Shown one piece after another: positions 7,366-16,533 of a DNA stretch of 64,000 nt. Within the stretch, counting starts at the first letter, position 1. Each line of letters opens with the position of its first letter. The notes under the pieces are model-generated. The model was not told the DNA's origin. It did not search any database and saw only the letters and a program-made list of their open reading frames with translations. The translations under genes and the position numbers were made by a program. Source of the DNA: Haloarcula hispanica ATCC 33960 (GTDB taxonomy: Archaea; Halobacteriota; Halobacteria; Halobacteriales; Haloarculaceae); NCBI RefSeq assembly GCF_000223905.1, contig NC_015943.1, positions 424,919 through 488,918 on the forward strand, given 5' to 3'.

Positions 7366-10300
7366 CAGTCATCGCCTCCTGGGGTCTTCCTGCTGGTACT
7401 GCCAGAGCCGCTACCGCTGGGTTGCAAGGACCCGCCGATGTAGTCCTCGACGAGGTCGTCCCGGCGGGCGTCGCCGGGCCACCAGTCCGCTTCCTCGTAC
7501 TTCTCCACGTCCACGAGGTCGTCCCGGTTGGTCCCCGTCGGAGCCCACACCGTCTCCTCGTAGCCGTGCTCCAGTTCTGCGCCGTGCCAGGCGATGTCCT
7601 CGTCGACGATGTCGGAGACGTTGGGGTCGCCGAACACCGCCTTGTGGACGAGGTCGTCGGTCTCCTGCAGCGGATCGAGCCAGATGTTGGTGATCGTGTT
7701 GTACCCCTTGACGCCGTCCTCGTCGGCCTCGTCGTCGGGGAAGTGCTGGGGCCACCAGCCGTGCCACAGCGTCAGCTGTCCCATGTCGCCGGCCGACCGC
7801 GGGCGCTGACGCTCGCTGACCATCGCTCTGACGACGAGGTCGCCGCGCTTGCCGGTGATGCGGACGTAGTCACCGTTCTCTACATCGATGTCTGCTGCGT
7901 CGCTTGGATGCATCTCGACGAACGCTTCACCGAGCGGCGCGACGTCTTCGGACTCGCCGTCCCCGGTGGGGAACGAGAAGTCATCGACCAACCGGTCGGT
8001 CCCCTCCGGGTCGCCGCTGACGCTGCCGAAGTCCCGCGAGGCCCAGATGAGGTTCCAGTCCGTCATCCCCCACGAGGAGTGGGTCCGGTACTTGGGGTGG
8101 GGGGTGTTGTAGTAGAACTGGTTGCCCTCGTCGTGATACAGCGGGTTCTCCTCGTCCTTGGCTTCGTCCCACTTCTTGTTCACGCCGTAGGGAGTCCCCT
8201 CGACGCTCTCGACGTGGTCGATGTCGTCCCGACCGAGTTCGATGAACCGGTCCTCCTCCTTGTGGAACTCCATCCGGCCGGTCTTCGTGTAGAACGGTCG
8301 GTCTTCGTGGACCTGCGAGTAGAACGGAATCCGCGGATAGGTCTTGAGGTCTAGCCGTTCCGGGCCATCCTCCAAGTCCTCGACGTCGATGCTCTGGGTC
8401 GTCATCCCGCGGTCGAAGGTCTCTTGGATGTAGTTCTTGACGTCGCCGTCTTCCTCCAGGAACTCCTCGAAGTACGCCCGGTAGGAGTCGACGTTTCGCT
8501 CCTCGGGCGGAATCTTCTCGTCCAGTTTCTCGGCGACCATCGCGACGGCTTCCCCGTCCTGTTTGGTGTCGTAGATGGGGTCCATCACGCCGTGGTCCAT
8601 CTGGACGAACGGGTTCTCCGGCCCGATGGTGATGTCGGGGTACTCACACTCCAGCCAGGACGGCACCGGGAGCACGATGTCGGCGTGTCTGGCGGAGTAG
8701 GTCATGTGCATGTCCGAGACGATGAACAGGTCGTTCTCGGTGTCTGGGTGTTTGACGAAGTTCTCGATGACGTGCTCCTGATGTTTGGTCTGGTTCAGGA
8801 GGTTGCAGTTCATCGTCCACAGGATCGACGGCTTGGACATCGTGTACGAGCCGGCGTTCTTCGGCATCACCGGCTCCTCGGCGTCGCCCTGAGGGACGAG
8901 GTCCATCTCGCGGTCGAAGTCGCCGCGAATCTCGTGGGGGTCGAGTTTCTCGCCGCCGAAGAAGGCGAAGGCGTAGCCCGGATACATCCCGTGGGCGGCG
9001 TTGCCGTCCGGGTTGACGTAGTGGGGGTACCCGTCCAGCAGTTCGATCTTGTACTGGCCGGAGTAGTTGTAGTACCCCTGGCCGGCGTCGCCGATGTTGC
9101 CCAGCATCGCCTGGACGAGGAACACCGCCCGCTGGAGCGCGTCGTTGGAGTGGAACCAGTGGTTGATCCCCTCGCCGGTGAACCACTGGCCCTTCTCGGC
9201 GTCGGCGAACTCCCGCGCGGTCTGGGCGAGCTTGTCCGCCGGAATCGTGGTGATCTCCTCGACCGTCTCCGGGTCGTAGTTCTCGATGATGTTGTCCCGC
9301 TGGCGGGCGAAGTCGCTCCTGACGGCGACAGTCGAGCCATCGGTCAGTGCCACCTCGCTGTCGACGTCTAGCTGTGGCGTGGTCGGCATCTCCTCGCCGA
9401 CCTCCTCGCGGGTCATCGCTACGGGCTGGCCGTCCTCACCCAGCACCACGAAGTCGCCCCAGTCGTTGTGCTCGTGCTGCTCGTCGATGTCCTCCGCGGG
9501 CGGTTCGACGTCCTCGAACACCTCGTGTGCGCGAAGGTATTTGCCTGTGTCCTCCCGGATGAGTAGGGGAAGACTCGTGAACTTCCGCATGAACTCGGCG
9601 TCGTACAGTTCCTCGGCCATGATGACGTGGGCCATGCCGAGGGCGAACGCCGGGTCGCTCCCGGGGCGGATCGGCAGCCACCGGTCACACTTCTGGACCG
9701 TCGGCGAGTAGTCCGGGTAGACGCCGACCATCTTCCCACCGCGCTCGCGGGTCTCCTGCAGGAAGTGGTTGTCTGCGAGCTTGTTGTGGATGAGGTTCTT
9801 CCCCTGGATGATGGTGTAGTCGGCTTTGCGCCAGGCGACGGCGTCAGAATCGGATGTCTGGTAACCAGTGGTGATGACGTGGCCCGGCGGCAGGTCGGCG
9901 TACCAGTCGTACTCGGTCCACTCACAGCCGCCGAAGATGGACGCCAGTCGGCGGCCCGAGCCGTGCCGGGTGAACAGTCCATCTGCCTTGATGGCGTTGA
10001 AGATGTGGAACCGCTTGTTGTCCTCTAAGTTCGCCATCTTCTCGGCGATGAGGTCGATGGCCTCGTCCCAGGAGACGCGCTCGAACTCGTCCTCGCCGCG
10101 GCCCTCGGGGTTAGGGTCCTCGGGGTCCCACCCCTTGCGGACCATCGGGTACTTGATGCGCGACGGCTCGAACGTCCGGCGGTGCAGGGAGAGCCCCTTC
10201 ATACAGCCACGGGGGTTCCAGTGCTGGCTGACGCCGGCGTCCTCGTAGCCCGACGGGCCGACCGAGGGTTCCTCGTTGTGATACACCTGCTCGGCCCGTA

Positions 10301-10559
10301 TCGGGACGCCGTTTTTCATGTAGAAGTTCAGCGCACACGACTGGGTGCAGTTGGGGTGACACACCGTCCAGTCCACCTCGTCGTAGGCGTAGATGTCGTG
10401 GTACACCTGCTCCCAGTCCCGGTTCGGATAGGATTTGAGCGGGTTGTCCACGCTCGTTATCGGTTCCGTGGACTGTGTCGCGCCCCAAGCACCTTCGGCG
10501 AGCGCGCCGACCGTCCCTGCGCCAGCCGCGGTCAGGAAGTCCCGCCGTGACAGTTTCAC
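7365..10559 (-). CDS. Molybdopterin alpha subunit, type II DMSO reductase family (NarG/DdhA/EbdA/SerA-like)
   Basis: 1,064 residues. A Tat signal with RRDFL opens the protein. The FS0 cluster ligands are seen in CHPNCTQSC (C67, H68, C71, C75) and C119 in NPRGCMKG. The type II hallmark DLPP is present in YADLPPG, so D222 is the probable Asp ligand of molybdenum. MGD-binding patches include PGSDPAFALGM and, near the C-terminus, a region around TLWHGWWPQH. The enzyme should be exported folded and act on the outer face, as a reductase or dehydrogenase of a small molecule (nitrate, selenate, chlorate, DMS and hydrocarbons are substrates of relatives); the sequence does not tell which. It is the first gene of the operon that continues to the Mrp gene. 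Confidence 0.92.
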   Translation of the reverse strand: MKLSRRDFLTAAGAGTVGALAEGAWGATQSTEPITSVDNPLKSYPNRDWEQVYHDIYAYDEVDWTVCHPNCTQSCALNFYMKNGVPIRAEQVYHNEEPSVGPSGYEDAGVSQHWNPRGCMKGLSLHRRTFEPSRIKYPMVRKGWDPEDPNPEGRGEDEFERVSWDEAIDLIAEKMANLEDNKRFHIFNAIKADGLFTRHGSGRRLASIFGGCEWTEYDWYADLPPGHVITTGYQTSDSDAVAWRKADYTIIQGKNLIHNKLADNHFLQETRERGGKMVGVYPDYSPTVQKCDRWLPIRPGSDPAFALGMAHVIMAEELYDAEFMRKFTSLPLLIREDTGKYLRAHEVFEDVEPPAEDIDEQHEHNDWGDFVVLGEDGQPVAMTREEVGEEMPTTPQLDVDSEVALTDGSTVAVRSDFARQRDNIIENYDPETVEEITTIPADKLAQTAREFADAEKGQWFTGEGINHWFHSNDALQRAVFLVQAMLGNIGDAGQGYYNYSGQYKIELLDGYPHYVNPDGNAAHGMYPGYAFAFFGGEKLDPHEIRGDFDREMDLVPQGDAEEPVMPKNAGSYTMSKPSILWTMNCNLLNQTKHQEHVIENFVKHPDTENDLFIVSDMHMTYSARHADIVLPVPSWLECEYPDITIGPENPFVQMDHGVMDPIYDTKQDGEAVAMVAEKLDEKIPPEERNVDSYRAYFEEFLEEDGDVKNYIQETFDRGMTTQSIDVEDLEDGPERLDLKTYPRIPFYSQVHEDRPFYTKTGRMEFHKEEDRFIELGRDDIDHVESVEGTPYGVNKKWDEAKDEENPLYHDEGNQFYYNTPHPKYRTHSSWGMTDWNLIWASRDFGSVSGDPEGTDRLVDDFSFPTGDGESEDVAPLGEAFVEMHPSDAADIDVENGDYVRITGKRGDLVVRAMVSERQRPRSAGDMGQLTLWHGWWPQHFPDDEADEDGVKGYNTITNIWLDPLQETDDLVHKAVFGDPNVSDIVDEDIAWHGAELEHGYEETVWAPTGTNRDDLVDVEKYEEADWWPGDARRDDLVEDYIGGSLQPSGSGSGSTSRKTPGGDD

Positions 10560-10704
10560 CGGACATCACTCCGTTGGACAGCGCGTATCTGCATACGTGG
10601 GACCCACGGCCTTTGCTAAATGAACGATACTACAGGTTCCCAATTGGTGAGACGGGGCACGAAGATATTCGGCGAAAAAGGGTCTAAGGACGGGCTTCTG
10701 TTTT

Positions 10705-10792
10705 CAATACTTTACTGTCGGCTGTAAGTCTGTAAAGAATTTCGCCACCCGGGGTGGCGAATATCTTAAAATAGTTACAGCCAACAGTATTG
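10705..10792. repeat. Nested palindrome, 88 bp (terminator, operator or MITE-like element)
   Basis: Outer arms 10705-10727 and 10775-10792 are inverted copies (CAATACT...GGCTGTAA against TTACAGCCAACAGTATTG, with a small gap). Inside them is a near-perfect hairpin, TTCGCCACC-cgg-GGTGGCGAA, at 10741-10761. It lies between the start of the molybdoenzyme operon and the stop of the UspA gene, so it could be a regulatory structure upstream of the former or a terminator of the latter. The long outer arms and total length also fit a small non-autonomous insertion element. No second copy was noticed in the window. Confidence 0.6.
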
Positions 10793-10814
10793 ACTTGCCG
10801 AAGACTATCGGTAC

Positions 10815-11324
10815 CTACTCCGGGAGATAAAAATCGGATTTCGATTGTCTGTGCGGGGACGTGTTCCTGAGTTGAGCGATTTTGGACGGGTTCCGATGGC
10901 GAACGATGACAACGTCGTAGGCGTCGTCCGATGCAATCGACCCGCCGACACTGCTGATGCTCGTGACTAGGTGGCCGGCGTTTTCGCTTCCGATGAATAC
11001 CATTGACGCGTCTTCTCTCTTGGCCATCTTACGGATGGCTTTCGCCACCGATCCGGCCGGCGCGTACCGATCCACGACTGTATGTCGGAAATCCGAACTC
11101 GGACACAGGTCCATCACCTGCTCGTGCAGTGAGGTGACGACTGTCTCCAGATCGAATTCTTCGTTCGGCCCGATCCAGTCGCGTTCTCGGGCGTACTTGG
11201 CATTCTCGTTCCGAATAACGCTGATGGCCAACACGTCCTCTTCGAAGACGGTGCCGAACTCCGTCGCCCGAACGAGTGCTGCCTCGGCCAGTTCGGAGCC
11301 GTCGAACGGCACAACGAGTGTCAT
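10815..11324 (-). CDS. UspA-family universal stress protein
   Basis: 169 residues from the ATG at 11324; a longer frame from 11495 adds 57 residues with no family similarity and would overlap the next gene, so the short start is chosen. The N-terminus MTLVVPFDGS and the C-terminal VFIGSENAGH and DVVIVRH patches are typical of the Usp fold. The nucleotide-binding GxxGx8GS(S/T) loop is altered here (GSENAGHLVTSISSVGGS), so ATP binding is uncertain. Haloarchaea carry many such single-domain proteins; specific function is unknown. It stands alone on the minus strand. Confidence 0.85.
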   Translation of the reverse strand: MTLVVPFDGSELAEAALVRATEFGTVFEEDVLAISVIRNENAKYARERDWIGPNEEFDLETVVTSLHEQVMDLCPSSDFRHTVVDRYAPAGSVAKAIRKMAKREDASMVFIGSENAGHLVTSISSVGGSIASDDAYDVVIVRHRNPSKIAQLRNTSPHRQSKSDFYLPE

Positions 11325-11445
11325 ACGCTGATTACCGGAGCCGTAGACAAGTAACATACCGTTCGTTCTTACACGGCGAGAAGACAGCCCGCAATCGAAG
11401 AGCCAGTACTGCACCCAGACCCGAGACACGCAGAACGGTAGTCCA

Positions 11446-12594
11446 TCAACTCCCGAGGGACAACCGTTCGTCGCCCATTCGCTTGCCTTGCGCAACGAGA
11501 CGCTCTCCGTAGTCGGTCCGGGCGTCGTCCCATGACGCCAGCGCGTCTCCGAGCGAACTGTGGCGGTCGAGAGCGGCTTTTAGTTCGACGGCGTCGCTGG
11601 CCGCCTTCGCAGTGCCAGCGGCAGTGTGTGGGCGGGCGACGAACGCCGCATCACCGAGCAGACAGACCCTATCGACTGTTATCCGGGGGATCCGGAGGTC
11701 GTAAATCGCCTGCACGAAAGGCGCTGCTGTTGTTGCAACGAGGTCGGCAAACACGGGCGGCAGTATCTCGGTCGCCCGCTCGCGCTGGCGCGTTTCGACC
11801 GGGTTTTGGAGGTGCCCCGGCGACACGCTGAACTGCTGGCTTGCTCCTGTCGTGTCGGTAAAGATAGTATCACGCTCGCGCCCGCGGAGTGTGTCGTACC
11901 AGACCCAGTTGAGACGGCGGTCACCGGGTGCTGTGCTGCCATCGCCGCCTGGGATGAAGTACGCGAGGATGAGCGTTCGCTCTCCCTGATAAAACGTGAA
12001 GCGGCCGTCGAACGCGTCGATGACTGCATCCGAAACGTCCGCCTCCGGGACGACACCACGCCACGCGACGTAGTCGGCAAACTCCGGTTCGGTCTCGGGA
12101 AACAGTTGCGCACGGGCCGTCGACTGCCCGCCGTCGGCAGCGACGACCAGATCGGCCGCGGTCCGGTCCCCATCGGCGAATCGAACCGTGCCGTCTGTGG
12201 CCCTGAGGCCGGTGACAGTCCGACCGGCGTGGTACCGGTCGTCCGGGAACGCCGCCCGCAATTGACGGTAGACGGCGTCCCAGGAGGTGAACACCATCGA
12301 ATCCGGTGTCGACGTCCGTACATCGCCGTCAGCAGTCAGAAACCGCCGCTCACTGGCTCGGGTGGTGATGGTCGCCGAGTCGACGATGTCGTGTCGTGAG
12401 AGGAACTGTCGGATCGACTGCTGGGCGACGATGCCGCCGCCGCGACTTCGGAGGTCGCCGGCCGATTGCTCGGCGACCGTCACGTCGTGGCCTGCACTGT
12501 CGAGAGCGATGCCGGTAAACAGGCCGCCCATCGACCCGCCGGAGATGGTGACGGACAGGGAATCGGATGGTTCGTTGGCGAGGTCCTGTGACAC
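11446..12594 (-). CDS. FAD-dependent aromatic-ring monooxygenase, 2,6-dihydroxypyridine hydroxylase-like
   Basis: About 382 residues from the GTG at 12594; the frame is open further to 12720 but the extra residues do not look like protein of this family. The first strand-loop is VTISGGSMGGL, a degenerate GxGxxG dinucleotide-binding site. The DG motif is VVAADGGQS and the GD motif is LLGDAAFVARPHTAAGTAKA, the latter close to that of dihydroxypyridine 3-monooxygenases. Class A flavoprotein hydroxylases use NAD(P)H and oxygen to hydroxylate an aromatic ring. No other aromatic-degradation gene is adjacent, so the substrate cannot be inferred. Gene ends 121 bases before the UspA start. Confidence 0.85.
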   Translation of the reverse strand: MSQDLANEPSDSLSVTISGGSMGGLFTGIALDSAGHDVTVAEQSAGDLRSRGGGIVAQQSIRQFLSRHDIVDSATITTRASERRFLTADGDVRTSTPDSMVFTSWDAVYRQLRAAFPDDRYHAGRTVTGLRATDGTVRFADGDRTAADLVVAADGGQSTARAQLFPETEPEFADYVAWRGVVPEADVSDAVIDAFDGRFTFYQGERTLILAYFIPGGDGSTAPGDRRLNWVWYDTLRGRERDTIFTDTTGASQQFSVSPGHLQNPVETRQRERATEILPPVFADLVATTAAPFVQAIYDLRIPRITVDRVCLLGDAAFVARPHTAAGTAKAASDAVELKAALDRHSSLGDALASWDDARTDYGERLVAQGKRMGDERLSLGS

Positions 12595-12790
12595 GGCCCC
12601 TCTCAGCGCTTGCCGTACGAAAGGCCTCTGGTCCACCGACCGATGACAGTATCGCTCCCGAACACCAGCCCCGAGAGGCGCTCCTGAAGTTCCCCTGTCG
12701 CTTCCGCTGTAAATCATCATACTACGAAGTCCCAGTGGTTGCCTCGCACCGAGTCGGACTATTAATGTCAGCCGACACTAAACACGACGT

Positions 12791-13897
12791 ATGCGAGTCG
12801 CGGCAGTCGGAATCGGTGGTGCCGGGGGACGGATCGTCGAGCGGCTGTGGCAGGACAACGAACGCCGCGAGACGACGTATCTCGGCGCGGCCTGCGCCGT
12901 CGATACGGACACCGAAGCGCTCGACGAACTCGACGCACTTCCGGACGACCGGCGGCATGCCTTCGGGCTCTCCGAAACAAACGGGGCCGGAACGAACGGG
13001 GACCGGACGAACGGTACTGCCGCCATCGAAGACGAACGGCTCGAAGTGCGCCGGCCGATAGACCAACTGGTAACGAGCGATATCGACGCTCTCGTCCTCG
13101 TGGCCGGGCTTGCGGGCGGGACGGGCAGTGGCGCTACGGCCCACATTGCCGACGCGCTCAGAGAGATTTACACGATCCCGGTCTACTGCCTGTCGGTGTT
13201 ACCCGCCGGCAGGGACGACGAAGCAGCCGCCAACACCATCCAAGCACTCCGGGCGCTGGAACCGACCGTCGACGGGCAGATACTGTTCGACAACGAAGCG
13301 TGGCTCGGAAGCGGACAGACGGTCGAGACGGCCGCCGAGACGCTGAACGAGACTGTCGTGACACGGCTGGGTGCACTATTCGCAGCGGGTGAGGCGACGG
13401 CATCCGACGCAGTCGGCCAGAGCGTCGTCGACGCCAGCGAAATAATCAACACCCTCTCGGATTCGGGTTTCACTACGCTTGGCTACGCCAGTCAGGACCT
13501 GCAAGCGGACGATGGCGGCAGTGACGAGACAGTCATAGACCAGCTCAAGAACCGTTTTCTCGGCGACAACTCGGACGACGTCGACGAAATCGAGGCATAC
13601 AACGCCGTCGAGACGACACTTCGCCGCGCTGTACGCGGCAAACTGACGGCCCAGTGCGAGCTGGATTCGGTCGACAGAGCCCTGGCCGTGTTTGCCGGGC
13701 CGCCCGCGTGGTTGATCCGGGATGCCGTTACCGACGGGCGGCGATGGCTCACGGAGGAACTGCAGTCACCGGAGGTACGGAGCGGCGATATGCCGACGCC
13801 GGACCGGGACACGTTGTCGGTTCTGGTCGTACTCAGCGGCGTCACAGAACTGCCGCGGCTGGTGGAACTCAAAACGCTGGTCGACGAATCACAATGA
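12791..13897 (+). CDS. Non-canonical tubulin/FtsZ-superfamily GTPase-like protein
   Basis: 368 residues. The N-terminus GIGGAGGRI and the loop GLAGGTGSGA (about residues 107-116) are the nucleotide-binding glycine loops of FtsZ, CetZ and tubulin. The T7 loop appears as ELDSVDRA, keeping the Asp-x-x-Asp pair but with Glu where FtsZ has Asn. Residues about 58-75 carry an Asn/Gly/Thr-rich insertion. The C-terminus is shorter than in canonical FtsZ and no FtsA-binding tail is seen. It is neither a typical FtsZ1/FtsZ2 nor clearly a CetZ; haloarchaea have further paralogues of unknown role. It is monocistronic. ATG at 12791 is preceded by actaaacacgacg, a sequence also found near two other loci in the window. 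Confidence 0.8.
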   Translation: MRVAAVGIGGAGGRIVERLWQDNERRETTYLGAACAVDTDTEALDELDALPDDRRHAFGLSETNGAGTNGDRTNGTAAIEDERLEVRRPIDQLVTSDIDALVLVAGLAGGTGSGATAHIADALREIYTIPVYCLSVLPAGRDDEAAANTIQALRALEPTVDGQILFDNEAWLGSGQTVETAAETLNETVVTRLGALFAAGEATASDAVGQSVVDASEIINTLSDSGFTTLGYASQDLQADDGGSDETVIDQLKNRFLGDNSDDVDEIEAYNAVETTLRRAVRGKLTAQCELDSVDRALAVFAGPPAWLIRDAVTDGRRWLTEELQSPEVRSGDMPTPDRDTLSVLVVLSGVTELPRLVELKTLVDESQ

Positions 13898-13983
13898 GAC
13901 GGCCCGTTAGATTCTCGTTGGACTGGAGCCAGACCGTCTGAAGTGCGGAAAAAACGAGACAAAGCGGATTGCACTCAAATAGA

Positions 13984-13990
13984 TTTATAA
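13984..13990 (+). promoter_or_regulatory. TATA box of the amidase gene
   Basis: TTTATAA centred about 30 bases before the ATG at 14017. This spacing predicts a transcript starting at or next to the start codon, the leaderless arrangement common in haloarchaea. It also supports 14017 as the true start rather than 13969. Confidence 0.6.
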
Positions 13991-14016
13991 GTGACAGTTT
14001 TCAACGAAACCATACG

Positions 14017-14928
14017 ATGACACGGACTGTCATATCATACGAAGACGGCCACGTCTACGAGTTCGCCCCGAATATGGAACCGCTGTATACGGCTGCAGAC
14101 GGGGAATCGCTCACATTCGAAACCATCGATAGCCTGAACAAAGCCGTTCAATCAGACGCTGATCTGCTGGATGCGATCCCTGAAGAAGTGAATGCGGCTA
14201 CAGGGCCGGTTGCTGTCGAGGGAGCTACACCCGGCGACGTCCTCAAGGTTGAGATCGAAGACGTCCGAGTCACCGAGGATCTGGGTCGCGTAATTACGGC
14301 ACCGGGGTTTGGACTCCTCCAGGATCACGAGGACATCGAACACCCAGCGACGCGCGTGACGGAGATAACCGACGACGGGGAGGCACTCTCGTTCAAGGAT
14401 ATAGAGGTACCAGTCGATCCCGTCATCGGGACCATTGGCGTGGCAACGTCCGAGGAATCGATGTCGACTCTGACGCCACACGACCACGGCGGAAATCTCG
14501 ATACCACGGATATGACCACCGGGACGACGGCCTACTTTCCGGTGTTCCAGGACGGTGCGATGTTAGCGATGGGTGACTCGAAGGCCGCGATGGCAGACGG
14601 TGAAATGTGTGGCACTGGTGCCGAAATCGGAACCGAGATCGACGTCACCGTCTCAGTAATCTCGGATGCCGCTGTCGACCTTGAGCGCCCACTCGTCGAC
14701 ACCGGTGACGCGTGGAAGACGATTGCAAGTGCCGAAACGATGGAAGATGCGGTCAAGACGGCAAACGAGGACCTCATCGGATTGCTCGCTGCCGAACACG
14801 AGTACACGCTGACCGACGCCTACCTCTTTTCGAGCCTCGTTGGCGGCCTCGAAATCAGCCAAGTCGTCGACCCACTCGTTACTGTGCGGAACTCCATTCC
14901 GCGCGAATACCTCCCAGATCCATTCTAA
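14017..14928 (+). CDS. Acetamidase/formamidase family protein
   Basis: 303 residues. The family signatures are HDHGGNLDT (about residue 152) and GDSKAAMADGE (about residue 187). Relatives hydrolyse formamide, acetamide or other small amides to ammonia and the acid. In most members the second motif reads GDxHAxxGDGE; here His is replaced by Lys and Gly by Ala, so metal or substrate binding may be changed. No signal peptide. It is followed 249 bases later by a phosphoesterase gene on the same strand. The start at 14017 is favoured over the frame opening at 13969, which overlaps the TATA box. Confidence 0.85.
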   Translation: MTRTVISYEDGHVYEFAPNMEPLYTAADGESLTFETIDSLNKAVQSDADLLDAIPEEVNAATGPVAVEGATPGDVLKVEIEDVRVTEDLGRVITAPGFGLLQDHEDIEHPATRVTEITDDGEALSFKDIEVPVDPVIGTIGVATSEESMSTLTPHDHGGNLDTTDMTTGTTAYFPVFQDGAMLAMGDSKAAMADGEMCGTGAEIGTEIDVTVSVISDAAVDLERPLVDTGDAWKTIASAETMEDAVKTANEDLIGLLAAEHEYTLTDAYLFSSLVGGLEISQVVDPLVTVRNSIPREYLPDPF

Positions 14929-15177
14929 CTATCGCGGCGAAGCTGTCAGTTCTGTTGGCACTTAGCGGGACGACAATTTCAACGGGGACACTCATCTGGA
15001 TAGTGGATCTCTGCTCGTCCTGCTGCCGGCATTCCGCAAATTGGTGGCTCTGAATCTGGCGTACACCGCTGAACGAACGCACGACCTCCCAGAATCGACA
15101 GCTTCTGCTATCGGCCACCTGCCAAGAAGCCACAAACGGTATCCACTTCTATGCCCCGCTGGAATCGGCTCCGAAAG

Positions 15178-16533
15178 ATGTCGATCCGGTTGCTCCACTA
15201 CTCAGACATTGAGAACGCTTGCGACGACCCCGTGCGGATGGGTCGGCTTGCCGGAACGATCCAGTCAATCCGCGGGGAGGATACTGTAGTCGCTGGCACC
15301 GGCGACAACACTGCACCGGGTGTCCTCGCCCATTACTACGAGGGGCATCAAGCGATGCCGTTTTTCCGGGCAGTGAGTACCGACGTCGAGACGGTAGGGA
15401 ACCACGATTTCGACTTCGGGACTGCTCCCATTCTGGACGTGGTCTCGAAGAGTCCACAGGAGTGGGTCGTCGCGAACGTTTACGAAGGCGAGAGTGATCG
15501 TGGCGCTCCCTTCGCCGGATTAGACGGGACGACAGTCTTGCATCGAGATGGCCGGCGAGTCGGATTCGTCGGCGTAGTCGATCCCGCGACTCCCCGGATT
15601 GCTTCCGGCGCGTCAGAGCTGAACGTGACCAATCCTGTCGAGAGCGTGCGGAAAGCGGTCAGCGAACTCGGCAACAGTGTCGATCATTTCGTCGTCCTCG
15701 CACACTTGCGAGACGACGTAGAGACCGACGTTGCGGCCGTTCAGGGCGTCGACGCGGTCCTCGGCGGCCACGTCCACAGGGAGCGCCACGAGGCTGTCGA
15801 CGGAACACTGGTTGTCCGCCCCGGAGCGAACGGGCAGGTGGTCTGGGAAGTCGAACTCTTCGACGGGGACCGCTCGCCGATTGCCACCCGTCATTCGACA
15901 TCCGAGGGACCTATCGACGAGTCCGTGGCCGACATGACCCGCGAACGGCTGGCCGATGTCGGTCTGCTGGAGACTGTTGCCACTGTCGACGATCCGATCC
16001 ATCGAGGCCTCGACGAGCGAACCCGCGGCGAGAGCCGCGTTGGCAACCTCGTGGCTGACGCCTATCGCTGGGCGGCCGATACTGACGTCAGCTTCGTCCA
16101 CAATGGCGGCCTTCGAACGGGGCGACCCCTGTCCGGCGAGGTCACTGCTGGCGAGGTGGCCAGCGTACACCCCTTCGGCGGTACGGTAGAAGTCCTCGGC
16201 GTCTCCGGTGAACAACTACGAACCCTCTTGCAGGCGGCCTTCCGTCCCCACCGCGAGGACGGACGGCTCTGGCACGGCGACGTCAGCGGGATGACAGTCG
16301 AGTACGATTCCGAGGCTGGACGGCTAATCGGTGTGGCTGTCAACGGCCAGAGTCTCGAAGCCGGTCGAGAGTACAGACTTGCCACCAACTCCTACGTCGT
16401 CTACAGCGATGACTGGCCGATTCCACACGAGGCAACCATCGACTCGTTCGGTCTCCCGTTCGAGACCGTCGCAGACTACGCTCGCGAAGAGGGCATCACT
16501 GTCCGGGTGGGTGGCCGACTCCAGGACTGCTGA
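15178..16533 (+). CDS. 5'-nucleotidase/2',3'-cyclic phosphodiesterase-like metallophosphoesterase
   Basis: About 451 residues from the ATG at 15178 (an in-frame ATG at 15151 is an alternative). The N-terminal calcineurin-like domain shows HYSDIEN, GTGDNTAPG, GNHDFDFG and GGHVHRERHE; the C-terminal 5'-nucleotidase domain covers about residues 280-440 with LRTGRPLSGEVTAGEV. The first motif has Glu where the family normally has His (D-x-H), as the second metal ligand. There is no signal peptide or lipobox, unlike the secreted bacterial UshA enzymes, so it is probably cytoplasmic. It lies before the ECF transporter genes and may dephosphorylate a nucleotide-like compound, but linkage is only by position. 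Confidence 0.85.
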   Translation: MSIRLLHYSDIENACDDPVRMGRLAGTIQSIRGEDTVVAGTGDNTAPGVLAHYYEGHQAMPFFRAVSTDVETVGNHDFDFGTAPILDVVSKSPQEWVVANVYEGESDRGAPFAGLDGTTVLHRDGRRVGFVGVVDPATPRIASGASELNVTNPVESVRKAVSELGNSVDHFVVLAHLRDDVETDVAAVQGVDAVLGGHVHRERHEAVDGTLVVRPGANGQVVWEVELFDGDRSPIATRHSTSEGPIDESVADMTRERLADVGLLETVATVDDPIHRGLDERTRGESRVGNLVADAYRWAADTDVSFVHNGGLRTGRPLSGEVTAGEVASVHPFGGTVEVLGVSGEQLRTLLQAAFRPHREDGRLWHGDVSGMTVEYDSEAGRLIGVAVNGQSLEAGREYRLATNSYVVYSDDWPIPHEATIDSFGLPFETVADYAREEGITVRVGGRLQDC

